From Loktanella sp. UBA3435 (GTDB lineage: Bacteria > Pseudomonadota > Alphaproteobacteria > Rhodobacterales > Rhodobacteraceae): 45,355 nt of DNA. Under the pieces are notes generated by a model. That model was not told the origin of the DNA and did no database searches. It saw only the letters and a program-made list of their open reading frames with translations. Below are positions 7,839-16,314 of the stretch, piece by piece (positions within the stretch are counted from its first letter, which is position 1; every line of letters begins with the position of its first letter). The translations under genes were made by a program, and so were the position numbers. The DNA lies in contig DFSO01000078.1 in assembly GCA_002378665.1 (NCBI GenBank), forward strand, positions 32,122 through 77,476, given 5' to 3'.

Positions 7839-8396
7839 TTATTCTGGTTTTGTAATCGCCGTCAGCAATGCAACAGCACTTTCGGAAGCCCAATCTGCGT
7901 CGCCTTGTAGGCGTCCGATTTCCAATCCGTCGGGGCCGATTATGACGGTGACGGGGAGGCCGAGTACGCCCATGGAGCGGGCGAGGGCTTGGCGTGCGTC
8001 GGTGTTCAATGGCAGGTTGTCGACGCCGATTTCCGCGAAGAATGCTTTCATGGCGGGTACAGGGTTGCGGCCTGTCGCGATGGTGACAACCTCGAAGGTG
8101 TCGCCGCCGAGCTGGGTTTGCAGTGCTGCCAGTTGCGGCATTTCTTTGCGGCAGGGCGCGCACCATGTGGCCCAGAAATTCACGAGAATCGTTTTGCCCT
8201 GATAATCAGCGAGGGTCAGCTCTTCGCCGTCTGCCGACAGGAAGACCACATCGCTGGTTGCCTCTGGTGCCGTGTGCAGCGTCAATTTGCGCATGTCACC
8301 TTCCAGAAGCGACCCAAGATCCGCCGTTTCGGCGTGTCCGATGTTTGCAAGCAGCCCAAGGGCCGTATAAAGCAGAACTGATTTTAACTTGCGCAT
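7839..8396 (-). CDS. TlpA/ResA-family periplasmic thioredoxin-like protein
   Basis: A 185-residue thiol-disulfide oxidoreductase, probably membrane-anchored or exported by its N-terminal hydrophobic segment (residues 5-22). The active site is WCAPC (78-82) and the cis-proline loop is GLPVTV, so it should be redox active; relatives reduce apocytochrome c or other periplasmic thiols. The ATG has AAGG eight bases upstream. It is divergent from argH with only 17 bp between start codons, so each promoter lies inside or against the other gene. The stop TAA overlaps the last unit of the GTGCAC array. Confidence 0.88.
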   Translation of the reverse strand: MRKLKSVLLYTALGLLANIGHAETADLGSLLEGDMRKLTLHTAPEATSDVVFLSADGEELTLADYQGKTILVNFWATWCAPCRKEMPQLAALQTQLGGDTFEVVTIATGRNPVPAMKAFFAEIGVDNLPLNTDARQALARSMGVLGLPVTVIIGPDGLEIGRLQGDADWASESAVALLTAITKPE

Positions 8397-8413
8397 GAAA
8401 GCACCTTTTCAAC

Positions 8414-9802
8414 ATGACCAAGACTGCGAACACAATGTGGGGTGGCCGTTTTGCCGCCGGACCTGATGCCATCATGGAAGCGATTAACGCCTCCATCGGC
8501 TTTGACCGTCGTATGGCTGCCCAAGACATTGCAGGGTCTCGCGCACATGCCGCCATGTTGGCCGCCTGTGGTATCATTACTGATAAAGATGCCGAGGCGA
8601 TTGGGGAAGGCCTGCTCACGGTATTGTCAGAGATTGAAGCAGGGGATTTCCCGTTCTCGACGGCGTTGGAAGATATTCACATGAATGTGGAAGCGCGTTT
8701 GAAGGATTTGATCGGCGAACCTGCGGGGCGTTTGCATACGGCGCGGTCGCGTAACGATCAGGTTGCTGTCGATTTCCGTCTTTGGGTGCGGGATCAGTGT
8801 GATGCGGTTGATGGGGCACTTGAGGCGTTGATGAAGTCGTTGATTGGTCAGGCGGAAGCTGGCGCCGATTGGGTGATGCCCGGATTTACCCACCTGCAAG
8901 TCGCACAGCCTGTGACGTGGGGCCATCATATGATGGCTTATGTCGAGATGTTTGCGCGGGATCGCTCGCGGTTTGCTGATGCACGTGTGCGGATGAATAC
9001 ATCGCCTTTGGGGGCTGCGGCCTTGGCTGGCACGTCGTTCCCGATTGATCGGCATATGACGGCAGAGGCCTTGGGTTTTGATCGACCGATGTCGAATTCG
9101 TTGGATGCAGTGGCGGACCGCGATTTTGCGTTGGAGTTTTTGGCGAGTGCCAGCATTTGTGCGATGCATCTGTCGCGTTTGGCCGAGGAATTGGTGATCT
9201 GGTCGTCGGCGCAGTTCCGCTTTGTGAAGATGTCGGACAAGTGGTCAACGGGATCGAGCATCATGCCGCAAAAGCGTAACCCAGATGCGGCGGAGTTGAT
9301 CCGTGCCAAGATCGGGCGGATTTTCGGGGCAAATGTGGCGCTTATGACCGTGATGAAGGGGCTGCCGCTCACCTATTCCAAGGACATGCAGGAAGATAAA
9401 GAACAGACGTTTGATGCGGCTGACAGTCTGATGCTGGCCTTGGCTGCGATGTCGGGGATGGTCGGCGATATGCAGGCCAATGTGCCGTCGTTGGAAGCTG
9501 CTGCTGCGACTGGATTTTCCACTGCGACGGATTTGGCCGATTGGCTTGTGCGTGAATTGGGTCTGCCGTTCCGTGATGCGCATCATGTGACGGGGACGCT
9601 TGTGGCGATGGCCGAGGCGAAGGGGGCGGATTTGCCTGATTTGACTTTGGCGGAGATGACGTCAGTTCATGCAGGGATCACGGACGCCGTGTTTGGCTTG
9701 CTGGGCGTGCAGAATTCGGTGGCGTCGCGTGTCAGTTTCGGCGGCACGGCCCCCGCGCAGGTGCGTTTGCGCATCGCGGAATGGAAAGAGGTTTTGGGAT
9801 GA
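8414..9802 (+). CDS. argH: Argininosuccinate lyase
   Basis: Splits argininosuccinate into arginine and fumarate, the last step of arginine synthesis. The 462-residue length is normal; the fumarase/aspartase-superfamily signature GSSIMPQKRNP is at 280-290 with the catalytic serine in the flexible loop, and TARSRNDQVA is near the N-terminus. The ATG lacks an obvious Shine-Dalgarno sequence, so translation may depend on a short or leaderless mRNA. The stop overlaps the start of the lipoprotein gene by four bases (ATGA), beginning a plus-strand run that goes on to lysA. Confidence 0.96.
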   Translation: MTKTANTMWGGRFAAGPDAIMEAINASIGFDRRMAAQDIAGSRAHAAMLAACGIITDKDAEAIGEGLLTVLSEIEAGDFPFSTALEDIHMNVEARLKDLIGEPAGRLHTARSRNDQVAVDFRLWVRDQCDAVDGALEALMKSLIGQAEAGADWVMPGFTHLQVAQPVTWGHHMMAYVEMFARDRSRFADARVRMNTSPLGAAALAGTSFPIDRHMTAEALGFDRPMSNSLDAVADRDFALEFLASASICAMHLSRLAEELVIWSSAQFRFVKMSDKWSTGSSIMPQKRNPDAAELIRAKIGRIFGANVALMTVMKGLPLTYSKDMQEDKEQTFDAADSLMLALAAMSGMVGDMQANVPSLEAAAATGFSTATDLADWLVRELGLPFRDAHHVTGTLVAMAEAKGADLPDLTLAEMTSVHAGITDAVFGLLGVQNSVASRVSFGGTAPAQVRLRIAEWKEVLG

Positions 9803-9978
9803 GAGTAGTCATCACACTCGGATTGCTTGGGTTTTTGGCCGCTTGTGGCGCGGAAGGTGATCCGCTGCGCCCCACGGCCAGCCTTGGCGTCAACGTCGGA
9901 TCGGGCGGCGTGTCGCAATCGGTGACCGTCGGCGCTCAAAATTCCAATTCCAGCTTTTCGGTAGGCTTTGGCGGATGA
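9799..9978 (+). CDS. Small lipoprotein, LptM-like
   Basis: A 59-residue lipoprotein: hydrophobic signal, lipobox LAAC with the lipidated cysteine at C16, then GAEGDPLRP. This CGxxG(x)PLxxP start resembles the YifL/LptM family, small outer-membrane lipoproteins that help LptD assembly and whose genes commonly sit beside lysA or dapF. Here it lies between argH and lysA, with ATGA overlaps at both ends. The remaining residues are Gly/Ser/Asn-rich and probably unstructured. The LptM assignment rests on the short motif and context, so it is likely but not proven; a longer frame starting inside argH (9781) is less plausible because it would spoil the signal peptide. Confidence 0.75.
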   Translation: MRVVITLGLLGFLAACGAEGDPLRPTASLGVNVGSGGVSQSVTVGAQNSNSSFSVGFGG

Positions 9979-10286
9979 TCCGCTGGGTCTATCTGCTGCT
10001 GGCGGTCTGGGGTGCGGTGCATCCGATGGCCTATTTTATGCAGTGGTTTCAGGCCGAAGGCTTTAGCATCGCGAAAATGGTTGAGGCGTGGCATGTGAAT
10101 GCGGCGACCTCGGGCCTTGTTTGGGATTTGACGATTGCGGCGTTTGCGCTGACGGTTTTTATCCTGTCGGAAACCTTGGTGCGCCGTAACTGGCTTGCGC
10201 TGGCAGCGATCCCTGCCACGTTTTGCATCGGGGTCAGCTGTGGTTTGCCGCTGTATCTTTATCTGCGCAGCAAGCCCATCGTTTAA
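9975..10286 (+). CDS. DUF2834 membrane protein
   Basis: A 103-residue inner-membrane protein with three predicted membrane segments (about residues 3-22, 47-66 and 76-97) and short loops; it matches my memory of the DUF2834 family, whose function is unknown. Its ATG overlaps the lipoprotein stop (ATGA), and lysA starts 45 bp downstream. The conserved placement between the lipoprotein and lysA suggests simple co-transcription rather than a known shared pathway. Confidence 0.75.
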   Translation: MIRWVYLLLAVWGAVHPMAYFMQWFQAEGFSIAKMVEAWHVNAATSGLVWDLTIAAFALTVFILSETLVRRNWLALAAIPATFCIGVSCGLPLYLYLRSKPIV

Positions 10287-10331
10287 TGCGATTTTCGACG
10301 CAAGAGGGTTGGGCTTTGCCGCCAATCTGAT

Positions 10332-11636
10332 ATGTCCGTTTCAGACAGCGTTTATGAGGGCAAAGCATTGGATCATTTTCTATACCGCGACGGTCAATTG
10401 TTTGCCGAGGATGTGCCCGTGGCGCAGATCGCAGCCGCCGTTGGCACCCCGTTTTATGTTTATTCCACAGCGACCCTGACGCGGCATTTCAAGCTGTTTG
10501 ACGAGGCCTTGGACGGCATCCCGCATCTGGTGTGTTTCGCGATGAAGTCGTTGTCAAATCAGGCGGTTTTGAAGACGCTTGCGCTTGCTGGTGCGGGCAT
10601 GGATGTGGTGTCGGGCGGCGAATATTTCCGTGCGAAGGCGGCGGGTGTTGCAGGCGACAAGATTGTGTTCTCGGGCGTGGGTAAAACTGCGGACGAAATC
10701 CGCATGGCCCTGACGGGTGGCATTCGACAGTTTAACGTCGAGAGCGAGCCAGAGATGGAAGTGCTCTCGGCGGTGGCCGTCGAGTTGGGTGTCGAGGCAC
10801 CGATTACGATTCGCGTGAACCCTGATGTTGATGCCAAAACCCATGCCAAGATTGCGACGGGCAAATCCGAGAATAAGTTCGGGATTCCGATTAGCCGTGC
10901 GCGTGCGGTTTATAAGCTGGCGGCTTCGCTTCCGAACCTGAAAATTGTCGGCATTGATGTGCATATCGGCAGCCAGTTGGTGGACCTTGCGCCGTTTGAG
11001 GCGGCTTATGCCAAGGTGGCGGATTTGGTTGAGGTGCTGCGCGCCGATGGTCACGAGATTATCCGCCTTGATTTGGGTGGTGGTTTGGGGATTCCTTATG
11101 CGCGTGATAACGCTGCTCCGCCTGTGCCGCTGGAATATGGCGCGATGATCAAGCGCACGCTGAGCCATCTGGATTGCGAAATCGAGATTGAACCGGGGCG
11201 TCTGATTTCGGGAAATGCGGGCCTGATGGTGTCAAAGGTGATCTACGTCAAAGAGGGCGAAGACCGTCAGTTTCTGATCATTGACGGCGCGATGAACGAT
11301 CTTATTCGTCCTGCGATGTATGACGCGCACCATGACATTGTCCCTGTGATCGAGCCTGAAGTGGCCCATATGCCCGCAAAATACGATATTGTCGGGCCAG
11401 TTTGCGAAAGTGGCGATACTTTTGCCAAGGGCCGCGAGCTGCCCGTTTGTGTGGCGGGTGATCTGGTCGCGTTCCGCTCTGCGGGGGCTTACGGCGCGGT
11501 GATGAGTTCGGAATATAACTCGCGACCGTTGATCCCAGAGGTGCTTGTTCACGGTGATCAATTTGCAGTTATCCGCGCACGCCCTACCTATGAAGAGATG
11601 ATTGCACGAGATACGATACCTGCGTGGTTAGAGTGA
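10332..11636 (+). CDS. lysA: Diaminopimelate decarboxylase
   Basis: PLP enzyme that decarboxylates meso-diaminopimelate to L-lysine. The 434-residue protein has the fold-III barrel with the PLP lysine K72 in FAMKSLSN, the VSGGE motif, the HIGSQ motif and the later GPVCESGDTFAKGREL and SAGAYGAVMSSEYN segments that complete the active site. Length is normal. It follows the DUF2834 gene by 45 bp and precedes the TIGR02302-type gene. dapA, an earlier step of the same pathway, is at 24743-25615. Confidence 0.96.
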   Translation: MSVSDSVYEGKALDHFLYRDGQLFAEDVPVAQIAAAVGTPFYVYSTATLTRHFKLFDEALDGIPHLVCFAMKSLSNQAVLKTLALAGAGMDVVSGGEYFRAKAAGVAGDKIVFSGVGKTADEIRMALTGGIRQFNVESEPEMEVLSAVAVELGVEAPITIRVNPDVDAKTHAKIATGKSENKFGIPISRARAVYKLAASLPNLKIVGIDVHIGSQLVDLAPFEAAYAKVADLVEVLRADGHEIIRLDLGGGLGIPYARDNAAPPVPLEYGAMIKRTLSHLDCEIEIEPGRLISGNAGLMVSKVIYVKEGEDRQFLIIDGAMNDLIRPAMYDAHHDIVPVIEPEVAHMPAKYDIVGPVCESGDTFAKGRELPVCVAGDLVAFRSAGAYGAVMSSEYNSRPLIPEVLVHGDQFAVIRARPTYEEMIARDTIPAWLE

Positions 11637-11658
11637 TCGCAAACATGGGAGAGGCCAT

Positions 11659-14283
11659 CTGACGACCCCGACCAACCAGCTGCGCCATTTGAAATGGCCT
11701 GTGCGCGCCACCCGTTTGGGGATGGTGGCCGAAAGGCTTGTCCGCGCGTTCTGGCCGCTTTGGACGGTTGTCTTGCTAGCGCTGGCGCCCTTGATGTTCG
11801 GCTGGCAGGATTGGCTGCCGCTTGAGGCGTTTTGGACGCTGGTCGTCGTGTTTGGTTTGGCGTTTGCCACCGCCCTATTGTGGGGCGCGCGGCGGTTTAA
11901 GATGCCGCTGGAGGCCGAGGCAATTGCCCGCGTTGATGCCGCCATGCCCGGACGCCCCATTGCTGCGATGGCCGATGCGCAAGCGATTGGGCGCGGTGAT
12001 CCTGCGTCCGAGGCGGTTTGGAAAGCCCACGTTGCCCGTATGGAGGCCCGCAGTCGTGAGGCGAAAGCGATTGAGCCTGACTTGCGGATTGCGGATCGTG
12101 ATCCATATGGCTTGCGGTTCATGGCGCTGTTGTTCTTCGTCACGGCTTTGATGTTTGGCTCGCTCTTGCGGGTGGGCAAGGTGGGTGATGTGGCCTCTGG
12201 AGGTCAGGTTCTCGCGACAGGGCCAACGTGGGAGGCTTGGGTCGAACCGCCTGCTTATACGGGCAAGCCCGCGCTTTACCTCAATGACATTCCGCAAGGT
12301 GGCCTGAGCGTGCCTGTAGGCAGCAAAATAACGCTTCGCCTTTACGGCGAAGTTGGTGCGCTGACCGTGGCCGAGACGATTTCGGGTCGCACAGAGGATT
12401 TGGGTGCGGCATCAGATTCGCAGCAAACGTTTTTGGCCAAGACATCGGGCCAGTTGGCGATTGATGGCGAAAATGGTGCGACTTGGGCTGTAACCGTGGT
12501 TGCCGATGAGGCCCCGTTTGTTGAGTTGACGGGCCCTGTTGAGGCGGATGCGGAGGGCGAGATGTCGCAACCGTTTGTGGCCCAAGATGATTACGGTGTT
12601 GAAAGCGGCACGGCTACTCTTGCGCTTGATCTGGCGGCTGTGGATCGCCGTCACGGTTTGGCCGTTGATCCCGATCTGATGGAGCCGCTGGTCCTTGATT
12701 TGCCAATGCCGTTCAACGGGGACCGTGCGGATTTCGAGGCGTTTTTGGTCGAGAACCTATCGACGCATCCGCTGGCGAATATGCCTGTAACGCTGGCGTT
12801 GCAGGTGGTTGATGCGGCGGGTCAGGTGGGGCAGAGCCCTGCCGAGCCGCTTGTTTTGCCGGGTCGTCGATTTTTCCAACCTTTTGCGAAGGCGATCATC
12901 GAGCAGCGCCGCGATATTATGTGGAGCCGTACCAATGCGCCACGCGCAGCCCAGATCATGCGCGCGATCTCGCACCGTCCAGAGGGTCTGTTTTCCAATG
13001 AGGTCACGTATCTGCGGATGCGGGCTATTATTCGGCGGTTGGAAACGTTTAAGGCCGCGCAAGATGGTTTGACTGCCGAGGGGCAGGCCGAGATTGTGCA
13101 GGCGCTTTGGGATCTTGCGATCCAGTTGGAAGACGGCACTTTGGCCGATGCCCGCGAACGTCTGCGCCGTGCGCAGGAACGTTTGGCAGAGGCGATGCGC
13201 GATGGGGCGTCTAAGGCCGAGATTGAAGAGCTGATGCAGGAACTGCGTGCCGCGACAGATGATTACATGCACTTGCTGGCCGATCAGATGGAGCCTTCTG
13301 ATGGCACTGATCAGGCGGATAATTCGCAAGATACCAATGAGATCGGGCAGGATGAAATTCAGGCCCTGATGGACCGTATTCAAGAGCTGATGGAAGAAGG
13401 ACGCATGGCGGAGGCCGCCGAGTTGATGGATCAACTCAACGCGCTGATGGAGAACCTGCGGATGACCCAAGGCGACGGGTCGGGTGACGGTCCGAAAACG
13501 CCTGGTCAGCAATCGATGGAAGATTTGGCCGAAACGCTTAAAGAGCAAGAGCAATTGTCAGACGATGCGTTTGGCGAATTGCAAGACCGCGCGAACGCGC
13601 AGCAGGGCCAGCAGCCGCAAAGTGGCAATCAACAGGGCGGCGACCAACAGGGTCAGCAAGGCGGCGACCAGCAGGGCCAAGACGGCGGTGACGCAGAACA
13701 AGGCGGGCAGCAAGGTCAAGGCCAAGGCGTTGGCGAGGATGGTACCTCTGGTCAGCAAGGCGATGGCGGCACGGGCGGCGAAGGCTCATTGGCCGAACGC
13801 CAGCAAGCATTGCGCGATGAATTACAGCGCCAACGCGACGCTTTGCCATCGCTTGAGGGCGAGGCGGGTGATGCGGCTGGCCAAGCGTTGGAGCGTGCGG
13901 AGGGCGCGATGGACGGCGCGGAACAAGCGTTGAAAGACGGCAATTTGGCCGAGGCTATTGACCGCCAAGCAGAGGCGATGGATGCGCTGCGCGGCGGGAT
14001 GCGCGCGCTGAACGAGGCCTTGGCGCAGAACAATACCGCCGAACCCGGTCAAGGTGCGGAACGCGGAGAAGCGACAGGTCGTGTTGAACCCACACGCCGC
14101 GACCCTTTGGGGCGCGAGTTGGGGAATACGGGCCAGTTTGGCACTGACGATAACCTGCTTCGGGGCGAAGACGTGTACCGTCGTGCCGAAGAGCTACTGG
14201 GTGAAATCCGTCGCCGTTCAGCCGAACAAGCCCGCCCTGAGGTCGAGCGCAATTACCTGCGCCGCTTGCTGGATCAGTTCTAA
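11659..14283 (+). CDS. TIGR02302/DUF4175-type large membrane-anchored protein with low-complexity tail
   Basis: An approximately 874-residue protein of the alphaproteobacterial TIGR02302 family, function unknown. The N-terminus has two close membrane segments and a third near residue 150; a beta-rich periplasmic-looking middle follows, then long charged helices (about 450-640), a Gln/Gly-rich low-complexity stretch (DNA about 13600-13790) and a final helical part ending at LDQF. The start is unusual: GGGAGAGG at 11647-11654 fits only CTG at 11659, which yields the expected opening LTTPTNQLRHLKW; TTG at 11689 is the next choice but lacks a ribosome binding site. It ends tail to tail with the next minus-strand gene, sharing two bases. 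Confidence 0.85.
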   Translation: MTTPTNQLRHLKWPVRATRLGMVAERLVRAFWPLWTVVLLALAPLMFGWQDWLPLEAFWTLVVVFGLAFATALLWGARRFKMPLEAEAIARVDAAMPGRPIAAMADAQAIGRGDPASEAVWKAHVARMEARSREAKAIEPDLRIADRDPYGLRFMALLFFVTALMFGSLLRVGKVGDVASGGQVLATGPTWEAWVEPPAYTGKPALYLNDIPQGGLSVPVGSKITLRLYGEVGALTVAETISGRTEDLGAASDSQQTFLAKTSGQLAIDGENGATWAVTVVADEAPFVELTGPVEADAEGEMSQPFVAQDDYGVESGTATLALDLAAVDRRHGLAVDPDLMEPLVLDLPMPFNGDRADFEAFLVENLSTHPLANMPVTLALQVVDAAGQVGQSPAEPLVLPGRRFFQPFAKAIIEQRRDIMWSRTNAPRAAQIMRAISHRPEGLFSNEVTYLRMRAIIRRLETFKAAQDGLTAEGQAEIVQALWDLAIQLEDGTLADARERLRRAQERLAEAMRDGASKAEIEELMQELRAATDDYMHLLADQMEPSDGTDQADNSQDTNEIGQDEIQALMDRIQELMEEGRMAEAAELMDQLNALMENLRMTQGDGSGDGPKTPGQQSMEDLAETLKEQEQLSDDAFGELQDRANAQQGQQPQSGNQQGGDQQGQQGGDQQGQDGGDAEQGGQQGQGQGVGEDGTSGQQGDGGTGGEGSLAERQQALRDELQRQRDALPSLEGEAGDAAGQALERAEGAMDGAEQALKDGNLAEAIDRQAEAMDALRGGMRALNEALAQNNTAEPGQGAERGEATGRVEPTRRDPLGRELGNTGQFGTDDNLLRGEDVYRRAEELLGEIRRRSAEQARPEVERNYLRRLLDQF

Positions 14284-14567
14284 GTCGGATCGCCTAGCGT
14301 GATTTTGTACTCGCGCGGAATGCCCGTGGTGATCTCGGCCCATGGGGAGGCTTTGGTGCGGGTTTGGTGGGCGTCAAAGGCGGCTTGATTGGTGAACACC
14401 TCAGAGACGAGGAACCGACCTGAAACCCTATCGCATGGCACCACCTCAAAAGAGATGCAGCCCGCTTCGGCATGGGTGGCCACGATATGCGCGGGCAGGG
14501 CTGCGGCGACGTCAGCTAGCCTGTCGGCTGGCACGTCGATGTGCCCTTTGAGGGAAAATTTCTGCAT
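14280..14567 (-). CDS. Antibiotic biosynthesis monooxygenase-fold protein (putative quinol monooxygenase)
   Basis: A 95-residue dimeric alpha+beta barrel protein of the ABM family (YgiN-like), members of which oxidise quinols or aromatic compounds without a cofactor or act as heme-related enzymes. Typical traits are the EAGCISFEV strand and the FLVSEVFTNQAAFDAHQ helix region. The ATG at 14567 is preferred over the in-frame TTG just upstream. Its stop overlaps that of the TIGR02302-type gene by a few bases. Substrate unknown. Confidence 0.75.
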   Translation of the reverse strand: MQKFSLKGHIDVPADRLADVAAALPAHIVATHAEAGCISFEVVPCDRVSGRFLVSEVFTNQAAFDAHQTRTKASPWAEITTGIPREYKITLGDPT

Positions 14568-14578
14568 CAAATTGCCAG

Positions 14579-15469
14579 TTATTGATCGACGTTTGGCATC
14601 GCTGACGCGTCGGTTGTCACCTCTGGCGCTGGTTCCACGACTGCGGCGGCTTCTGCCTGCGCGGCATCCTCTGCATTCAGGGACTTAAGAAAATCGCGCA
14701 ATTTGCTATCAATCCAGAGGCGCCCTTTGTCGACGGTTGTAACATAACCGTTCAGCGGTGCCGCAGCGGCAGGGGCCTTGGCGCTGATTTGCGGTGCAAA
14801 GATATAGAGAGCTGCGAGCGTGGCCAAAATGAGGAGAACCGACAAAAATCCAGTGCGAAAGCCACGGCGCTGTATGGCTTGAAAGACCTCGGGCTCGGCG
14901 TAACCTGTTCCGCGTTCTGCGTCGGACCGCAGGCTGGAATTGATCTCTTCGATGTCGGGCAAAAGTTCACGGCGCGATGATGCGACGGTTTCGGCAACTA
15001 CCGCGGCGATTGGGTCTTCGCCTTTGAGTTTCGCCATCCGCACTCGTGTTTCGCGAGAGCGCTGGTCTTGAACGGGTGCGACGCTATCAAGCCCTAGATC
15101 GGCTTGGTCATCGATTGCCGAATCGGCCTCGGCGCGACGGGCTGCTGCCTCGCGGGCGGCCTCTTCGCGCAGGATATCAGCGATAGACGGGTCTAGCTCT
15201 TGCCGCTTTGGCGGCATTTTGGCGGCTGGGGCGGGTTTCTGCGCGTAGACTTCGGCCCCCCAAAGCGCGTCATCATCGTCCTTGTCGCCGTCCAGCTCTA
15301 TGGATGGTGCAGCAACCTCTTCAGAGAATTCATCTTCTTCATCGGACGCACCGCGATCCTCAAACCAAGTATGCGCACAATTCGAGCACTGCACATCGCG
15401 GCCATCCTCGGGGATGACATCGTCAGCAACTTCGTATTGTGCTCCACAATTTGGACAGATTAACCGCAT
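14579..15469 (-). CDS. MJ0042-type zinc-ribbon membrane protein
   Basis: A 296-residue protein with an N-terminal zinc ribbon (C5, C8, C28, C31 in ICPNCG...QCSNCAHTW), a long acidic and Ala-rich linker, one membrane segment (about 205-226) and an Ala-rich C-terminal part. This architecture is common in Rhodobacterales next to ftsEX, but its role is not known; a cytosolic metal-binding sensor fused to an envelope domain is a fair description. It is divergent from ftsE with about 170 bp between starts, where two TTAA-containing sites lie. ATG with AAGGA upstream. Confidence 0.8.
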   Translation of the reverse strand: MRLICPNCGAQYEVADDVIPEDGRDVQCSNCAHTWFEDRGASDEEDEFSEEVAAPSIELDGDKDDDDALWGAEVYAQKPAPAAKMPPKRQELDPSIADILREEAAREAAARRAEADSAIDDQADLGLDSVAPVQDQRSRETRVRMAKLKGEDPIAAVVAETVASSRRELLPDIEEINSSLRSDAERGTGYAEPEVFQAIQRRGFRTGFLSVLLILATLAALYIFAPQISAKAPAAAAPLNGYVTTVDKGRLWIDSKLRDFLKSLNAEDAAQAEAAAVVEPAPEVTTDASAMPNVDQ

Positions 15470-15515
15470 GTTATTTCCTTTTCGCCCGTCTTAACCGCAT
15501 ATAAGCGTAGGATCA

Positions 15516-15530
15516 TTAACCATTATTTAC
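15516..15530. promoter_or_regulatory. CtrA-like box upstream of ftsE
   Basis: TTAA, seven bases, TTAC at 15516-15530 matches the alphaproteobacterial CtrA consensus (TTAA-N7-TTAA) at seven of eight fixed positions and contains the common core TTAACCAT. It lies in the divergent region between the zinc-ribbon gene (start 15469) and ftsE (start 15640). A second, weaker TTAACCGCAT copy is at 15491. Regulation by CtrA is inference. Confidence 0.4.
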
Positions 15531-15639
15531 CCTTTGGGCAAAGAAAGGCAAAGGTAATGCTACTGTTTACAGAGTAGAAACATTGTAACCTGTTGCAAAT
15601 TTGGGCAAAACAGATCCAATAGCGCAAAGGATAGTCCTC

Positions 15640-16314
15640 GTGATCGATCTCGACAATGTAGCCTATAGTTATGGTGGCGCTGAGCTTTTCAGCCAAGTGA
15701 GGCTTAGTCTTGCTGCTGGCTCCTTTCATTTTCTAACCGGCCCATCAGGCGCGGGCAAAACGACGTTGCTGAAATTATGCTACGGCGAATTGCAAGCCAC
15801 GAGCGGGCAGGTCCGCTTGTTTGGTGAAGATGCCGCGATGATGGACCGCGATGCGGTCGCCATGTCGCGCCGCAGGATCGGGGTTGTGCACCAAGATTGC
15901 CAATTTCTGGATCATTTGCCGCTGACCGAAAACATTGCTTTGCCGCTGACTGTTTCGGGCCGCGAGGCTGATGCGGAAGCGAATTTGGGTGATTTGCTTG
16001 GCTGGGTTGGGCTGCGCAATCAAGCGGCGCAATTCCCGCCGCAGCTATCGGGTGGTGAGCGTCAACGTGCCGCCTTGGCCCGTGCCGTGATCATGTCGCC
16101 TCATGTGATTATCGCCGACGAGCCAACTGGGAACGTCGATTGGGAAATGTCGCAGCGGTTGCTGACGCTTTTGGTCGAGCTGAACCGCATGGGCAAAACG
16201 GTGTTGATCGCGACCCATGACATGAACCTGATCCGTGCTGCAAAATCTCAGGTGACGACACGTGTGCTGCGTCTAAAGGATCGCCGATTGATGCAGGCGG
16301 GGGGCGAGCTATGA
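15640..16314 (+). CDS. ftsE: Cell division ATP-binding protein FtsE
   Basis: Cytosolic ATPase of the FtsEX complex, which controls cell-wall hydrolases at the division site. The 224-residue protein has Walker A GPSGAGKTT (K40), the ABC signature LSGGERQRAA, Walker B VIIADEPTGN and the H-loop ATHD, all intact. I chose GTG at 15640 (protein starts MIDLDNVAYSYGG) because the family begins there and AAAGGA lies upstream; TTG at 15601 would add 13 unrelated residues. ftsX starts inside its last codons with a 4-bp overlap. Confidence 0.94.
   Translation: MIDLDNVAYSYGGAELFSQVRLSLAAGSFHFLTGPSGAGKTTLLKLCYGELQATSGQVRLFGEDAAMMDRDAVAMSRRRIGVVHQDCQFLDHLPLTENIALPLTVSGREADAEANLGDLLGWVGLRNQAAQFPPQLSGGERQRAALARAVIMSPHVIIADEPTGNVDWEMSQRLLTLLVELNRMGKTVLIATHDMNLIRAAKSQVTTRVLRLKDRRLMQAGGEL

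Noticed and set aside
12757..13554. 265-codon minus-strand open frame opposite the TIGR02302-type gene
   Set aside because: Arg/His/Leu-rich composition typical of antisense of GC-biased coding sequence; no start signal.
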